A stretch of 52,536 bases of DNA from a bacterium. GTDB taxonomy: Bacteria > Patescibacteriota > Microgenomatia > Daviesbacterales > UBA10151. Shown in pieces: positions 23,940-32,830 of the stretch (within the stretch, counting starts at the first letter, position 1; each line of letters begins with the position of its first letter). The stretch lies in NCBI GenBank assembly GCA_021786105.1, contig JAJYNW010000005.1:1-52536 (forward strand), in the 5' to 3' direction. The notes beneath the pieces were generated by a model. That model ran no database searches, had not been told where the DNA came from, and was given only the letters and a program-made list of their open reading frames with translations. The position numbers and the translations under genes are program-made.

Positions 23940-24428
23940 ATGGCCAAAATAACTAAAAACCTTAGGCCTGCTACAAGTGTATACCTTACCCAAGAGGGTC
24001 TAAAAGAGGCCCGTGAAGAGTTGGACTTTTTAACATCTACAAAAAGAGCGCAAATTTCCGAAAGAATTGAGAAGGCCCGGGAGTTCGGTGACATAGCTGA
24101 AAATGCCGAGTACGATTCAGCGCTTGAAGAACAAGCTTTAGTTGAAAATAGAATAGCTTATCTTGAGGAGGTCTTAAAAGACGCCAAGGTTATCAAAAAT
24201 GGAGTAAAAAGTGATTTCGTGGTTATCGGCTCAACAGTGACGGTCGAGATGGAAGGGGAAATTGATGAATTTACTATTGTTGGCAAAGTCGAAGCTAATC
24301 CTCTAAAAAAGAGAATTTCCAATGAATCACCTTTAGGGTCATCCCTCCTAGGAGCTAAGGTAGGCGAGACAATTGAGGTTGCTACTCCCATTGTTAGATA
24401 TAAATGTAAGGTATTAAAAATCAAATGA
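23940..24428 (+). CDS. greA: Transcription elongation factor GreA
   Basis: A 162-residue factor that enters the RNA polymerase secondary channel and stimulates cleavage of backtracked RNA. The N-terminal coiled coil carries the family signature (YLTQEGLKEAREELDFL..., ISERIEKAREFGDIAENAEY). The acidic tip residues Asp and Glu in GDIAENAEY are the catalytic ones. The C-terminal FKBP-like domain includes NESPLGSSLLGAKVGETIEV. The length is normal. The stop overlaps the next ATG by 4 bp (ATGA), so it shares a transcript with the M49-like gene. Confidence 0.95.
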   Translation: MAKITKNLRPATSVYLTQEGLKEAREELDFLTSTKRAQISERIEKAREFGDIAENAEYDSALEEQALVENRIAYLEEVLKDAKVIKNGVKSDFVVIGSTVTVEMEGEIDEFTIVGKVEANPLKKRISNESPLGSSLLGAKVGETIEVATPIVRYKCKVLKIK

Positions 24429-25780
24429 CGAAACAATTTATTAAAGAATTTAATGTAGACACCTCTTATCTTACAAAAGAAGAGTTAGAGGCTTTAAAGA
24501 AACTGGTGGAAGCTGCTGAGCTTATAGCTGATGTTTATGCGATACAGCTTCGTGATGGTTTTTATCCTAAGGGAGCTACCCGCCATGAAATTGAAAAAGC
24601 TGCTGCTAAAAATCCAGCTATTCTTTCTCCGTACACTGTGGTGGAAAGGGATAAAAGCGGTAATCTGGTAGCCATTCCTTATCATGAGAAATACAAGGAC
24701 CTACTTATACCTGTTGCAAAAAAGCTTACTGAGGCAGCTCAAATAGCAACTTCCCATAATGATTTTCGCAAGGCTTTGCTTGCTCAAGCTAAATCATTGC
24801 TTGAGGGAAATTATGATCAAGCACAAATCGCTTGGTTAAAAATTAACCCCTACATATTAGATATTGTTATCGGTCCGCTAGAGAGGGTTGAAGACAATAT
24901 GTTCTTTGTTAAAAGGTCTTATCAGGCTTGGGTAGGTATGATGGATAAAAACATTACTGATAGGATTAACGGGTTAAAGGAGATTGTCTTTTCAGCTAGG
25001 CGCCAGGTTTTACCGTCTGAGGGGGTGGATTTTATGGATAAGACTCAACTCAGAGCGGATGAAACAATCATTATGTCTGGAATGATTGCCAACTATAACT
25101 ATACCGCAACCACCCTGCCGAACGATATCGAAATACTGGAAAAATATGGGAGCGAAGGATGGGTCTTTTTGCCTTTAGTAAGAAAAAATTTTGAAGATTG
25201 TCAATATCCTCTGTTCAATCTAATATTTGCACCATTTTTCAAAAACTCTTTTTCTCAGGGACAGCTACTTAGGGGATACCAGTTATTGATTGCAATACAT
25301 GAGATAGCCCGAATCGTAGTCCGTTATCGCTTTGCCACTGATAGGTTAAAAGAGCTGTATCCAATATTCAACGAAGCGGCGATAGAGGCTTTAGCTATTA
25401 AGATGGCCGGAACAATGCTTCTTAAAGATGTTATTTCCCAAAAAGAAATGGAAGCGGTTTTGGTAATGTTTGTAACCCGGATGTTTGATGGCTATTTTGA
25501 AAAAATGGACCAAAAGAGCGCTTCTGAACCGCTGGTTCAAAGTAATGCCATCATGCTTAACTCTTTAATCTCAAAAGGGTCGCTCCAACTAACCAAGGAT
25601 GGTATGTCATGGCCAAATTTTACCAAGATGTATATTGCGGTTGCGGAATTGGCTGATGAGCTGGAAAAGATATTAGCCGAAGGAACTTATAAAGATGCCT
25701 ATAACTATATGCAAAAAAGTTCTTCTTTAGACGTTTTTCAAAAGTTTTCCAAAGCCCTAAAGAACTTACAAAGGGATTAA
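24425..25780 (+). CDS. M49 (dipeptidyl-peptidase III)-like protein with degenerate active site
   Basis: A 451-residue cytoplasmic protein without signal peptide. Segments such as NYNYTATTLPNDIEILEKYGSEGWVFLPLV and IAIHEIARIVVRY...LKELYPIFNEAAIEALAIK parallel those of bacterial M49-type metallopeptidases (LPND; HExxH...LxELY...EEAxAD). Here the zinc motif reads H292-E-I-A-R296, so the second His is lost, and the downstream Glu/Asp motif is NEAAIEA. A zinc-dependent peptidase activity is therefore doubtful, and it may be a pseudoenzyme. It is translationally coupled to greA. The next gene is a divergent paralogue that keeps HExxH. Family assignment is by motif reading, not by a profile search. 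Confidence 0.6.
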   Translation: MTKQFIKEFNVDTSYLTKEELEALKKLVEAAELIADVYAIQLRDGFYPKGATRHEIEKAAAKNPAILSPYTVVERDKSGNLVAIPYHEKYKDLLIPVAKKLTEAAQIATSHNDFRKALLAQAKSLLEGNYDQAQIAWLKINPYILDIVIGPLERVEDNMFFVKRSYQAWVGMMDKNITDRINGLKEIVFSARRQVLPSEGVDFMDKTQLRADETIIMSGMIANYNYTATTLPNDIEILEKYGSEGWVFLPLVRKNFEDCQYPLFNLIFAPFFKNSFSQGQLLRGYQLLIAIHEIARIVVRYRFATDRLKELYPIFNEAAIEALAIKMAGTMLLKDVISQKEMEAVLVMFVTRMFDGYFEKMDQKSASEPLVQSNAIMLNSLISKGSLQLTKDGMSWPNFTKMYIAVAELADELEKILAEGTYKDAYNYMQKSSSLDVFQKFSKALKNLQRD

Positions 25781-25835
25781 CCTCCTATTTTATTATATTT
25801 CAAACCTAAAATAATAGCGGATGTAATATTTATCT

Positions 25836-25864
25836 TTGACAATAATAGTATGAAAAAGTAAAAT
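25836..25864 (+). promoter_or_regulatory. Promoter of the second M49-like gene
   Basis: TTGACA (25836-25841), a 17-bp spacer and TAAAAT (25859-25864), the same arrangement as the greA promoter. The ATG follows 21 nt later, with GGAAG as a weak ribosome binding site. Confidence 0.8.
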
Positions 25865-25885
25865 ACATGCCTGGAAGTTGAAAAA

Positions 25886-27280
25886 ATGAGCGAATTCATA
25901 AGTAGCCGGAGACCTATAGATGAATATCAAGTTGATACTGATAGTTTACGTCCTGGACAACGGGTGATTTTTAACGAACTTGAAGGAGTGGCACACGTTG
26001 GGGCAGATATCTATCTGGCCCAAAAATATCTCCTCCGTCCCTATAGAGGAAAATTTACCGAGCTAGTCAAGGATGACCCGTTGGCGGATCACCGTAGCAC
26101 TTTGCCCGAATCTGACGGGAGATTTGTTTATTATTGGGAACATTCAGAAATCAGACCTTTGCTACAAGATGCTCAGGCTAGGATTTTGTCTGCCTCTAGT
26201 TTAGCTCGAAGTGTTGGGGAAGCAGGTTTAGAAGATTATCTTTACGTTGTTGGAAATGAGTTGACAACTGGAAATAAACAAGCTGTTTGGGAAAAATATC
26301 TAGCACCACTACCTTCCAGAATTAATTTCCATATCCTTTTTGAGGAGACTGAAAAAGGAAAAGAGATGTGCCAGGTTTATGTGGGTGTCGTAGACGCAGA
26401 AGAAACGAGAAAAGCAAAAGCAGATATTAAGATGATCAGAGAAGCAGGAATGAGAAGAAATAGAGGGGTGTGGTTTACTCCTAGTTCCGAGATAAGTGTA
26501 GATAACGAAGGGGTGGTTGCAGGATTTCTTTCTTCAGAAGCCAGCCGTCAGCGTCGTCGGGAAGCAGGAATAGAAGAAGGAGTAGCTACAGGAGCAAGCG
26601 CGGAAAATCTCCCAAATGATCGTGAAGTAGCGGAAAAGTATGGGACGAGACTAATTTTTTATCAACATCAGTTTAAGGAAGTTGTGCAGTTCGATATTTT
26701 AAGTAAATGCGATCTGTTTTTGGCATCAGGACTCATGCCTAAACCACAAGGAGTTTTACGATTTGTTGAATTGCACGAGTTCCAACACGATGAGAGATAT
26801 GCTAACTATTTAGGTGAACTTCATACAGCATTAAGAGAATCATATGCTAATCAGGGAGGATTAGATTTAGGGGCGGAGGTTTGGGATTCAGATATGAGCG
26901 GGACAAAATTGTTAAGTGTGGTTAGCGGTGCTTTAGGATATGCGATTCGTGATTGTTATGAAGTCTTATCAGGGAAAGAAAATACTACAGATTTAGGCAG
27001 GCTAATGGAAGTTTCTAACTATATCCCAGGGAATTTAGCTTGGATTAATTTGGCGATACAAGAAGGGGCGTTTGTTGTGAGGGGGGGACTTATTACCCAT
27101 ATCAGCATTCCTAAAACTATTGACTTATCGAGACGGTTGGCGGCGGAAGAGCGGAAATTGTTACGAAATGGAACGATCCAAGATGTCCGGAACTATTTTG
27201 AGGGCAATCTACCTAAAACAGCGCTTCCTTTAGGTAAACTAGGCAGGCCGGTAAACAAAGAAGCAGGACAGGTAGCTTAG
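25886..27280 (+). CDS. M49-like metallopeptidase with intact HExxH
   Basis: A 464-residue cytoplasmic protein, paralogous to its neighbour: both start with a V-D-T-x-x-L segment and an A-D-x-Y-x-x-Q motif and contain LPND followed by a tyrosine-glycine turn. It keeps a zinc motif, H297-E-F-Q-H301, and a downstream ELHTALRESYANQGGLDLG in which Glu318 could be the third ligand. Dipeptidyl peptidase III enzymes normally have HExxxH; a pentapeptide HExxH form is known in some bacterial members. Likely role: trimming dipeptides from oligopeptides. It has its own consensus promoter and is therefore probably regulated separately from the paralogue. Confidence 0.6.
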   Translation: MSEFISSRRPIDEYQVDTDSLRPGQRVIFNELEGVAHVGADIYLAQKYLLRPYRGKFTELVKDDPLADHRSTLPESDGRFVYYWEHSEIRPLLQDAQARILSASSLARSVGEAGLEDYLYVVGNELTTGNKQAVWEKYLAPLPSRINFHILFEETEKGKEMCQVYVGVVDAEETRKAKADIKMIREAGMRRNRGVWFTPSSEISVDNEGVVAGFLSSEASRQRRREAGIEEGVATGASAENLPNDREVAEKYGTRLIFYQHQFKEVVQFDILSKCDLFLASGLMPKPQGVLRFVELHEFQHDERYANYLGELHTALRESYANQGGLDLGAEVWDSDMSGTKLLSVVSGALGYAIRDCYEVLSGKENTTDLGRLMEVSNYIPGNLAWINLAIQEGAFVVRGGLITHISIPKTIDLSRRLAAEERKLLRNGTIQDVRNYFEGNLPKTALPLGKLGRPVNKEAGQVA

Positions 27281-27313
27281 CCTCAATATCTTTTAAAAAC
27301 CCTCAACTTTAGA

Positions 27314-27319
27314 TATACT
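27314..27319 (+). promoter_or_regulatory. -10 box of lysS
   Basis: TATACT, ending 6 nt before the lysS ATG. The -35 region (TTTTAA near 27291) is weak. The position implies a leaderless or nearly leaderless transcript. Confidence 0.5.
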
Positions 27320-27325
27320 TGACCC

Positions 27326-28789
27326 ATGGCTTTAGAGAGTTTACAAAAAGAGAGACTAAAAAAATTAAAAAATATTAAATCTTTAGGAATAAACCCTTAT
27401 CCGGCAACAACCAACCGTAAGCAAACTACAGCCGAAGCTCTGAAAATGGTTGGTAAAAAAGTAGCGGTTGCTGGCAGATTGCGGTCGCTCCGTCCGCATG
27501 GGAAAATTGCTTTTGCCGACTTAGAGGATGTATCCGGTAAAATCCAACTCTTTTTTTCTCAAAATGAACTACCCCAAAATTATGATTTTCTAAACAACTT
27601 GGACCTGGGGGATTTTATCCAAGCCGAAGGTGAAGTTTTTAAAACCCAAGCCGGAGAAATTACTGTCAAGGTTCAAGTCTATCAATTATTAACTAAGTCC
27701 TTAAGGCCCCTTCCTTCTGCCTGGTATGGTTTGGAGGACGTTGAGGAGCGGTACCGCCAACGTTATGTTGATTTAATTATTAACCCCGAGGTCAGGCAGG
27801 TTATGGATACGAGACACAAGATAGTGAGGTTTATTAGAAACTTTTTGGAAGACAGGGGGTTTACGGAAGTGGAAACTCCGGTACTGCAACCAATTTATGG
27901 CGGGGCAACCGCCAGGCCGTTTATCACCAAACACAATGTCTTGGATGCCAACTTTTATCTGCGGATTGCTGATGAGCTCTATCTTAAAAGACTAATTGTT
28001 GGAGGTTATGAAAAAGTTTTTGAAATTAATAAGGATTTCCGCAACGAAGGTATTGACCGTCAGCACAGTCCGGAATTTACCATGTTGGAATTTTATTGGG
28101 CTTATGCAAATTATGAAGATTTAATGAAATTGACGGAAGAGATGGTTTCAAAACTAGTTAAAGAAATTCATGGGAGTTATAAATTCAAATATGAAGGAAC
28201 TGAATTAGACTTTACAGCACCTTTTAAAAGAGTTAGTTTCAATGAACTAGTTAAAAAGTACAGCGGCATAGATTTGGAAAAAATTAAGACGGAAGAGGAG
28301 ATTAAAGACGCTATTAAGGAAAAAGGGATTAAACTTGATTTTAAAGGTGTGGTAGGGGCAGGACCTTTAGTTGATGAACTCTATAAAAAGGTAGCTCGGC
28401 TCCAGGTTCAACAACCTACTTTTGTGACGGATTATCCCTATGCCATGAAACCTTTAAGTAAAAGAAAAGAGGATGACCCAGAAAAATCAGCCAGCTTCCA
28501 ACTTTTAGTAATGGGGTTTGAATTAGTTAATGCTTACAACGAACTTAATAATCCTCAAGAACAGGAAGCCAGGTGGAGGGAAGAGCTGGAATTGGCTAAA
28601 AAAGGTCTGGAGGAGCACCAGGTTTTAGATGAAGATTATATCCGGGCATTGGAATATGGAATGCCGCCAACAGCCGGTTTTGGAATGGGGATCGATAGGC
28701 TGACGGCAATTTTAACAGACCAACATAGCTTAAAAGACGTTATACTTTTCCCCACCTTAAAACCGGAGAAAAGGAGGAAGAAGAAATAA
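27326..28789 (+). CDS. lysS: Lysyl-tRNA synthetase, class II
   Basis: A 487-residue class II synthetase that charges tRNA-Lys. The N-terminal OB-fold anticodon domain (VAVAGRLRSLRPHGKIAFADL...) is followed by the catalytic domain: motif 1 around RHKIVRFIRNFLEDRGFTEVETPVL, motif 2 FRNEGIDRQHSPEFTMLEFY, and motif 3 GFGMGIDRLTAIL near the C terminus. The length is normal. It is coupled to the HD-domain gene by a TAATG overlap. Confidence 0.97.
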   Translation: MALESLQKERLKKLKNIKSLGINPYPATTNRKQTTAEALKMVGKKVAVAGRLRSLRPHGKIAFADLEDVSGKIQLFFSQNELPQNYDFLNNLDLGDFIQAEGEVFKTQAGEITVKVQVYQLLTKSLRPLPSAWYGLEDVEERYRQRYVDLIINPEVRQVMDTRHKIVRFIRNFLEDRGFTEVETPVLQPIYGGATARPFITKHNVLDANFYLRIADELYLKRLIVGGYEKVFEINKDFRNEGIDRQHSPEFTMLEFYWAYANYEDLMKLTEEMVSKLVKEIHGSYKFKYEGTELDFTAPFKRVSFNELVKKYSGIDLEKIKTEEEIKDAIKEKGIKLDFKGVVGAGPLVDELYKKVARLQVQQPTFVTDYPYAMKPLSKRKEDDPEKSASFQLLVMGFELVNAYNELNNPQEQEARWREELELAKKGLEEHQVLDEDYIRALEYGMPPTAGFGMGIDRLTAILTDQHSLKDVILFPTLKPEKRRKKK

Positions 28790-29352
28790 TGGATAGGGAA
28801 GAGGCGCTAAAAATTATTGAGGAAAACGTTTCCAATAAGAATATCATCAAACACATGTTGGCTACTGAAGCAGTAATGAGGGCTTTGGCGGAAAAGTTGG
28901 AGCCGGAAAGTGTTGATGAGTGGGGGATAGCAGGGCTCCTGCACGATGGAGATTATTCAGAAAAAGTTCCTGTTTCTGAACAAGGAGTACAGATTTCTAA
29001 ATGGGTAGAAGAAAAAGGTTTCGTTCTGTCTGATGAGGTCAAACATGCTATGGCTGCGCACAATTGCAGTAATACCAAAATTATGCCGGAGTCAAAGATG
29101 GATTGGTCATTATTTTGCTGTGATTCCCTAACTGGACTAATTACTGCTTGTGCTTTAGTTCTGCCTGAGAAAAAATTAGCTGATGTGACTGTTGAAAGAG
29201 TTTTAAAAAGATTTAAAGAACCGAAATTCGCTGCTGGTACCAGAAGAGATGAAATCCAAATGTGTGAGAAACAATTAGGGCTAACCTTAGAGGAATTTGT
29301 TAAAATATCTCTAGAGGCAATGCAAAAAATTGCTCCGGAATTAGGGCTCTAA
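28789..29352 (+). CDS. HD-domain phosphohydrolase
   Basis: A 187-residue HD-superfamily protein. Metal-binding residues in order: His22, His52-Asp53 (LLHDGDY), His86/His91 (KHAMAAHN) and Asp112 (CCDSLTG). HD proteins of this size act on nucleotides or other phosphoesters; the substrate is unknown. It sits between lysS and serS with a 1-bp overlap upstream and a 1-nt gap downstream, so it is made together with two tRNA synthetases. A house-cleaning role in nucleotide or tRNA metabolism is possible but unproven. Confidence 0.82.
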   Translation: MDREEALKIIEENVSNKNIIKHMLATEAVMRALAEKLEPESVDEWGIAGLLHDGDYSEKVPVSEQGVQISKWVEEKGFVLSDEVKHAMAAHNCSNTKIMPESKMDWSLFCCDSLTGLITACALVLPEKKLADVTVERVLKRFKEPKFAAGTRRDEIQMCEKQLGLTLEEFVKISLEAMQKIAPELGL

Positions 29353-29353
29353 A

Positions 29354-30649
29354 ATGGTAGATATTAATAGTATTCGTCAAAATCCGGATCTTTATAAAAA
29401 GGCAGTTATTGATAAAGGTATCGATTTAAATATCGATGTTTTGCTTCGTGCTGATGAGGAGAAGAGGAATTTATTAACTCAAGTTGAGGGACTTCGCAAA
29501 GAAAGAAATGATGCTGCCAGAGAAAAAAATATTGAAAAAGGGAAAGAGATTAAAATAAAACTTGATAGTTTAGAGGCAGAATTATCTAAAGCAGAAGATA
29601 AATTTATTGAGTTGGCGGTTAAAGTTCCAACTGTTCCATCCTCTGATACACCCATTGGAAAAAGCGATGCTGACAATATAGAAATCCGCAAAGTTGGCGA
29701 AATTCCTCAATTCGATTTTACCCCCAAAGATCATATCCAATTAGGAAAAGAATTGGATATTTTAGATTTTGATAACGGGGCGAAAGTCGGAGGATATAGA
29801 GGATATTATCTAAAGAATGAAGGAGTAATGCTGGTGATGGGGCTGATGATGTATGCCTTAAATAAATTAATCGAGAAAGGCTTTACCCCGATGATTCCTC
29901 CAACCCTGGTTAAAGGTTTTGCCCTTTTTGGAAGTGGCTATTTTAAAGGCTTAGTTTATAATCCGGAAACTGATGAAATCTACCAGGTTGCGTCTCCGGA
30001 CAAAGAAGCAAGTGGGGAAGTAATGCGCGAACAAAAGTTTTTAGTTGGTACTGCAGAACCATCACTATTAGCCTATTTTTCAGGTCAAACTTTAAAAGAA
30101 GAAGATCTTCCTAAAAAAGTTGTTGGGTTCAGCCAGTGTTACCGGAGTGAGATTGGCAGTTATGGTAAAGACACAAAAGGCCTTTATCGGGTTCACGAAT
30201 TCATGAAGGTAGAACAGGTGATCCTCTCTATTGCGGATACCGAAGAGTCTAACAAGTTGCAAGACCAGATGGTGGCTATCTCAGAAGAGATCCATAAAGA
30301 GTTAGGGCTCACTTATCGAGTTATTCAAATTTGCACCGGAGATATGTCGGCTGGGAAATATAGAGCCTTTGATATTGAGGCATGGATGCCGGGATTAAAC
30401 CGCTGGGGTGAAACCGGGTCAGCCAGCAATTTTGTAGACTGGCAGGCCAGACGGTTAGATGCCAAATATATAGATAAAGAAGGAAATAGAAAATATGTCT
30501 TTATGCTAAATAATACAGTTTTGCCAAGCCCAAGGCCTTTTATTGCTATCTTGGAAAATTTCCAGCAAAAGGATGGGACAGTTGTGATTCCGGAAGTTTT
30601 AAGGAAATATACCGGTTTTTCGGAAATCAGGCCTAAAAATAGTAGATAG
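29354..30649 (+). CDS. serS: Seryl-tRNA synthetase
   Basis: A 431-residue class II synthetase that charges tRNA-Ser. The N-terminal long coiled-coil arm (about residues 25-100: EEKRNLLTQVEGLRKERNDAAREK...) grips the tRNA, and the catalytic domain contains the TAEPSLLAYF substrate loop, FSQCYRSEIGSYGKDTKGLYRVHEFMKVE (motif 2) and NNTVLPSPRPFIAILENFQ (motif 3). The length is standard. It is the third gene of the lysS operon. Confidence 0.97.
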   Translation: MVDINSIRQNPDLYKKAVIDKGIDLNIDVLLRADEEKRNLLTQVEGLRKERNDAAREKNIEKGKEIKIKLDSLEAELSKAEDKFIELAVKVPTVPSSDTPIGKSDADNIEIRKVGEIPQFDFTPKDHIQLGKELDILDFDNGAKVGGYRGYYLKNEGVMLVMGLMMYALNKLIEKGFTPMIPPTLVKGFALFGSGYFKGLVYNPETDEIYQVASPDKEASGEVMREQKFLVGTAEPSLLAYFSGQTLKEEDLPKKVVGFSQCYRSEIGSYGKDTKGLYRVHEFMKVEQVILSIADTEESNKLQDQMVAISEEIHKELGLTYRVIQICTGDMSAGKYRAFDIEAWMPGLNRWGETGSASNFVDWQARRLDAKYIDKEGNRKYVFMLNNTVLPSPRPFIAILENFQQKDGTVVIPEVLRKYTGFSEIRPKNSR

Positions 30650-30718
30650 CATTAATTAGTATCTATAGTTTAAACTTCTTTCTTCCTGAATCCTTACCTA
30701 TTTTATATTTTGCGACGT

Positions 30719-30724
30719 TATATT
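30719..30724 (+). promoter_or_regulatory. -10 box of the rhomboid gene
   Basis: TATATT, ending 8 nt before the ATG at 30733; no convincing -35. There is no Shine-Dalgarno. Confidence 0.45.
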
Positions 30725-30732
30725 AACTGTGT

Positions 30733-31401
30733 ATGCTTCCTCTTTGGGATGTGGGTCCGACGGGAAAATTTCCTTTCTGGGTAATTACAATTATCGCTAT
30801 CAATGTTTTTGTTTTTTACCTTGAGTTGACTGTCCCTAATCTTGACGCCTTCATTACCCGATATGCCTTAATCCCTTCGGCCATAAATTTAATGAACATT
30901 AGTACTTTACTTCCTTTTGTAACAAGCCAATTTTTACATGGAGGTTTTTTGCATATTGTTACTAATATGTGGTTTTTTTGGATCTTTGGTGACAATGTTG
31001 AATATCGGTTAGGAGCATTTTTCTTCCCTATTTTTTATTTGCTTTCGGGGATAACAGGCAATGCTTTGCAATATGCCCTTATGCCCAATTCAGATATTCC
31101 GGCACTTGGGGCATCGGGTGCGATTGCCGGAGTTTTAGGTGCATATTTTGCTTTCTTCCCCCGCAACCGGGTAAAGACCTTAATATTTTTTTTAATTGCA
31201 GATTTGCCGGCATCAATAGTTTTGTTTTATTGGTTAATTCTGCAGCTATTCAATAGTGCTGTTGCTGTGTCTCCAGCTTCCAATCCCAATGATGGGGGGG
31301 TTGCTTACTTCACCCATATTGGAGGGTTTGCTTTAGGATGGTTTGTGGGAAAAGTCTCATTAATTTTGCAGGAGAAAAAAATTAAATTAAAGTTTATTTG
31401 A
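30733..31401 (+). CDS. Rhomboid-family intramembrane serine protease
   Basis: A 222-residue membrane protease with six helices. Diagnostic motifs are HGGFLHIVTNMWFFWIFGDNVE in helix 2, GASGAIAG with the catalytic Ser128 in helix 4, and HIGGFALGW with the catalytic His195 in helix 6. An uncommon stretch (FNSAVAVSPASNPNDGGVAYFT) forms the loop before the last helix. It cleaves transmembrane substrates within the membrane; targets are unknown. The gene overlaps the convergent ugd gene by 15 bp. Confidence 0.93.
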   Translation: MLPLWDVGPTGKFPFWVITIIAINVFVFYLELTVPNLDAFITRYALIPSAINLMNISTLLPFVTSQFLHGGFLHIVTNMWFFWIFGDNVEYRLGAFFFPIFYLLSGITGNALQYALMPNSDIPALGASGAIAGVLGAYFAFFPRNRVKTLIFFLIADLPASIVLFYWLILQLFNSAVAVSPASNPNDGGVAYFTHIGGFALGWFVGKVSLILQEKKIKLKFI

Positions 31402-32691
31402 TTGTATTCTGCCTATGCCTTCATAAACAAATCCCAAAGACCTGACCGTTTCAGGGTTATAGATATTTCTTCCGTCAATAATAATTGGCTTAGACATTGT
31501 ATGTTTCACTTTTGTGAGATCGAGCTCTTTAAATTCATTCCATTCAGTAATTATCAACATCGCTTCACTACCCTCTAAGGCATCGTAAGGATTTTCGTAA
31601 ATTTTTACGCCATCTTTAAACATATTCCGTATGTGATTTGCCGCAGCGGGATCATAAGCTTGTATTATTGCCCCCTGTTCTAAAAGCTTGCTAATAACTT
31701 TAACTGATGGTGCTTCCCGGATATCGTCAGTGTTGGGTTTAAACGAAAGGCCTAGAACTGTCACAGTTTTCCCATCTAATTTTTTTAGATGCTTAGTTAC
31801 TTTTTGAAAGAAAACATTCACTTGATTGTGGTTTATATCCTCAACTGATTTTAAAAGCTGGAAATTATAACCTACATTATCTGCAATATGGATAAAGGCA
31901 GAGACATCTTTAGGAAAACATGAACCACCGTATCCCACACCCGGATATAGAAAGTTTCTGCCTATTCGTTTATCGTAGCCTGCCCCCGACAATACAATTT
32001 CTGCATCTGCTCCTAATTTCTCACAAATATCAGCAACAGCATTGGCAAAAGATATTTTTGTAGCTAAAAAAGTATTGGCCACATATTTTATTGTTTGGGC
32101 AGAACGTAAATCGCAAACTACTCTTTGCCCGTTTAGATGTTTATAAAGATCAAGGAGTAAGTCGGCAGCCTTTTTGCTTTTAGTGCCAATAACGATTCGG
32201 TCCGGATTTTTGGCGTCTTCTACAGCTGATCCTTCTTTTAAAAATTCCGGGCATGAAGCAAATTCAAATTTATTTTTGGCGGTGCCTTTTATAGTTTCCT
32301 CGAGTTTTTCCTCAACCCCGATGGGCACAGTGCTTTTAATAGTGATAAGTGTATAACCTTTAAGGTGTTTAGCTGTTTCTTTGACTGCGTCAAAAAGATA
32401 AGTTAAATCAGCTTCACCGTTTGTTTTAGGTGGAGTGCCGACACAAATAAAAACTACTTTTGATTTAGGGACACTGGTTTCGTAACTGGTGGTAAAGATT
32501 AACCTCTTTTGAACTAAGTTGCGTCTAACTAGCTCCTCTAACCCCGGTTCAAAAAAAGGAACGTTGCCTTTTTTTAAAGAATCAATCTTTTTGGGATCGA
32601 TATCCACGCAATAAACTTTATGTCCAAAATCAGCAAAAACAGCACCTGTTACAAGTCCTACATACCCGGTGCCGATAATAGTTATTGTCAT
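31387..32691 (-). CDS. ugd: UDP-glucose 6-dehydrogenase
   Basis: About 434 residues. The enzyme oxidises UDP-glucose to UDP-glucuronate with two NAD+. The Rossmann motif ITIIGTGYVGLVTG is at the N terminus, and the catalytic Cys lies in GVGYGGSCFPKDVSAF (about residue 260). The C-terminal UDP-binding domain contains LGLSFKPNTDDIREAPS. The track starts at 32700, but a TTGCAA-N17-TAATAT promoter puts the transcript start close to 32697, so the ATG at 32691 (MTITIIGTGYVG) is preferred and matches the usual N terminus. It is divergent from galE; both draw on UDP-glucose. Confidence 0.94.
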   Translation of the reverse strand: MTITIIGTGYVGLVTGAVFADFGHKVYCVDIDPKKIDSLKKGNVPFFEPGLEELVRRNLVQKRLIFTTSYETSVPKSKVVFICVGTPPKTNGEADLTYLFDAVKETAKHLKGYTLITIKSTVPIGVEEKLEETIKGTAKNKFEFASCPEFLKEGSAVEDAKNPDRIVIGTKSKKAADLLLDLYKHLNGQRVVCDLRSAQTIKYVANTFLATKISFANAVADICEKLGADAEIVLSGAGYDKRIGRNFLYPGVGYGGSCFPKDVSAFIHIADNVGYNFQLLKSVEDINHNQVNVFFQKVTKHLKKLDGKTVTVLGLSFKPNTDDIREAPSVKVISKLLEQGAIIQAYDPAAANHIRNMFKDGVKIYENPYDALEGSEAMLIITEWNEFKELDLTKVKHTMSKPIIIDGRNIYNPETVRSLGFVYEGIGRIQSNKL

Positions 32692-32703
32692 AGGCGTCAT
32701 AGA

Positions 32704-32732
32704 ATATTAAAACGATTTTGCTCGGCTTGCAA
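32704..32732 (-). promoter_or_regulatory. ugd promoter
   Basis: On the minus strand, TTGCAA (32727-32732), a 17-bp spacer and TAATAT (32704-32709), ending 12 nt before the ATG at 32691. Confidence 0.65.
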
Positions 32733-32775
32733 GTCTCGCAAAATGTTTTGAACCCAAAAATATTGGATTTGGAAG

Positions 32776-32803
32776 TTGTAAATGAAATTATTTTGGGTAT
32801 AAA
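32776..32803 (+). promoter_or_regulatory. galE promoter
   Basis: TTGTAA (32776-32781), a 16-bp spacer and TATAAA (32798-32803). The leader to the ATG at 32831 would be about 21 nt. Confidence 0.6.
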
Positions 32804-32830
32804 ATAAGATTTGCGTCATCGTCAAAATTT

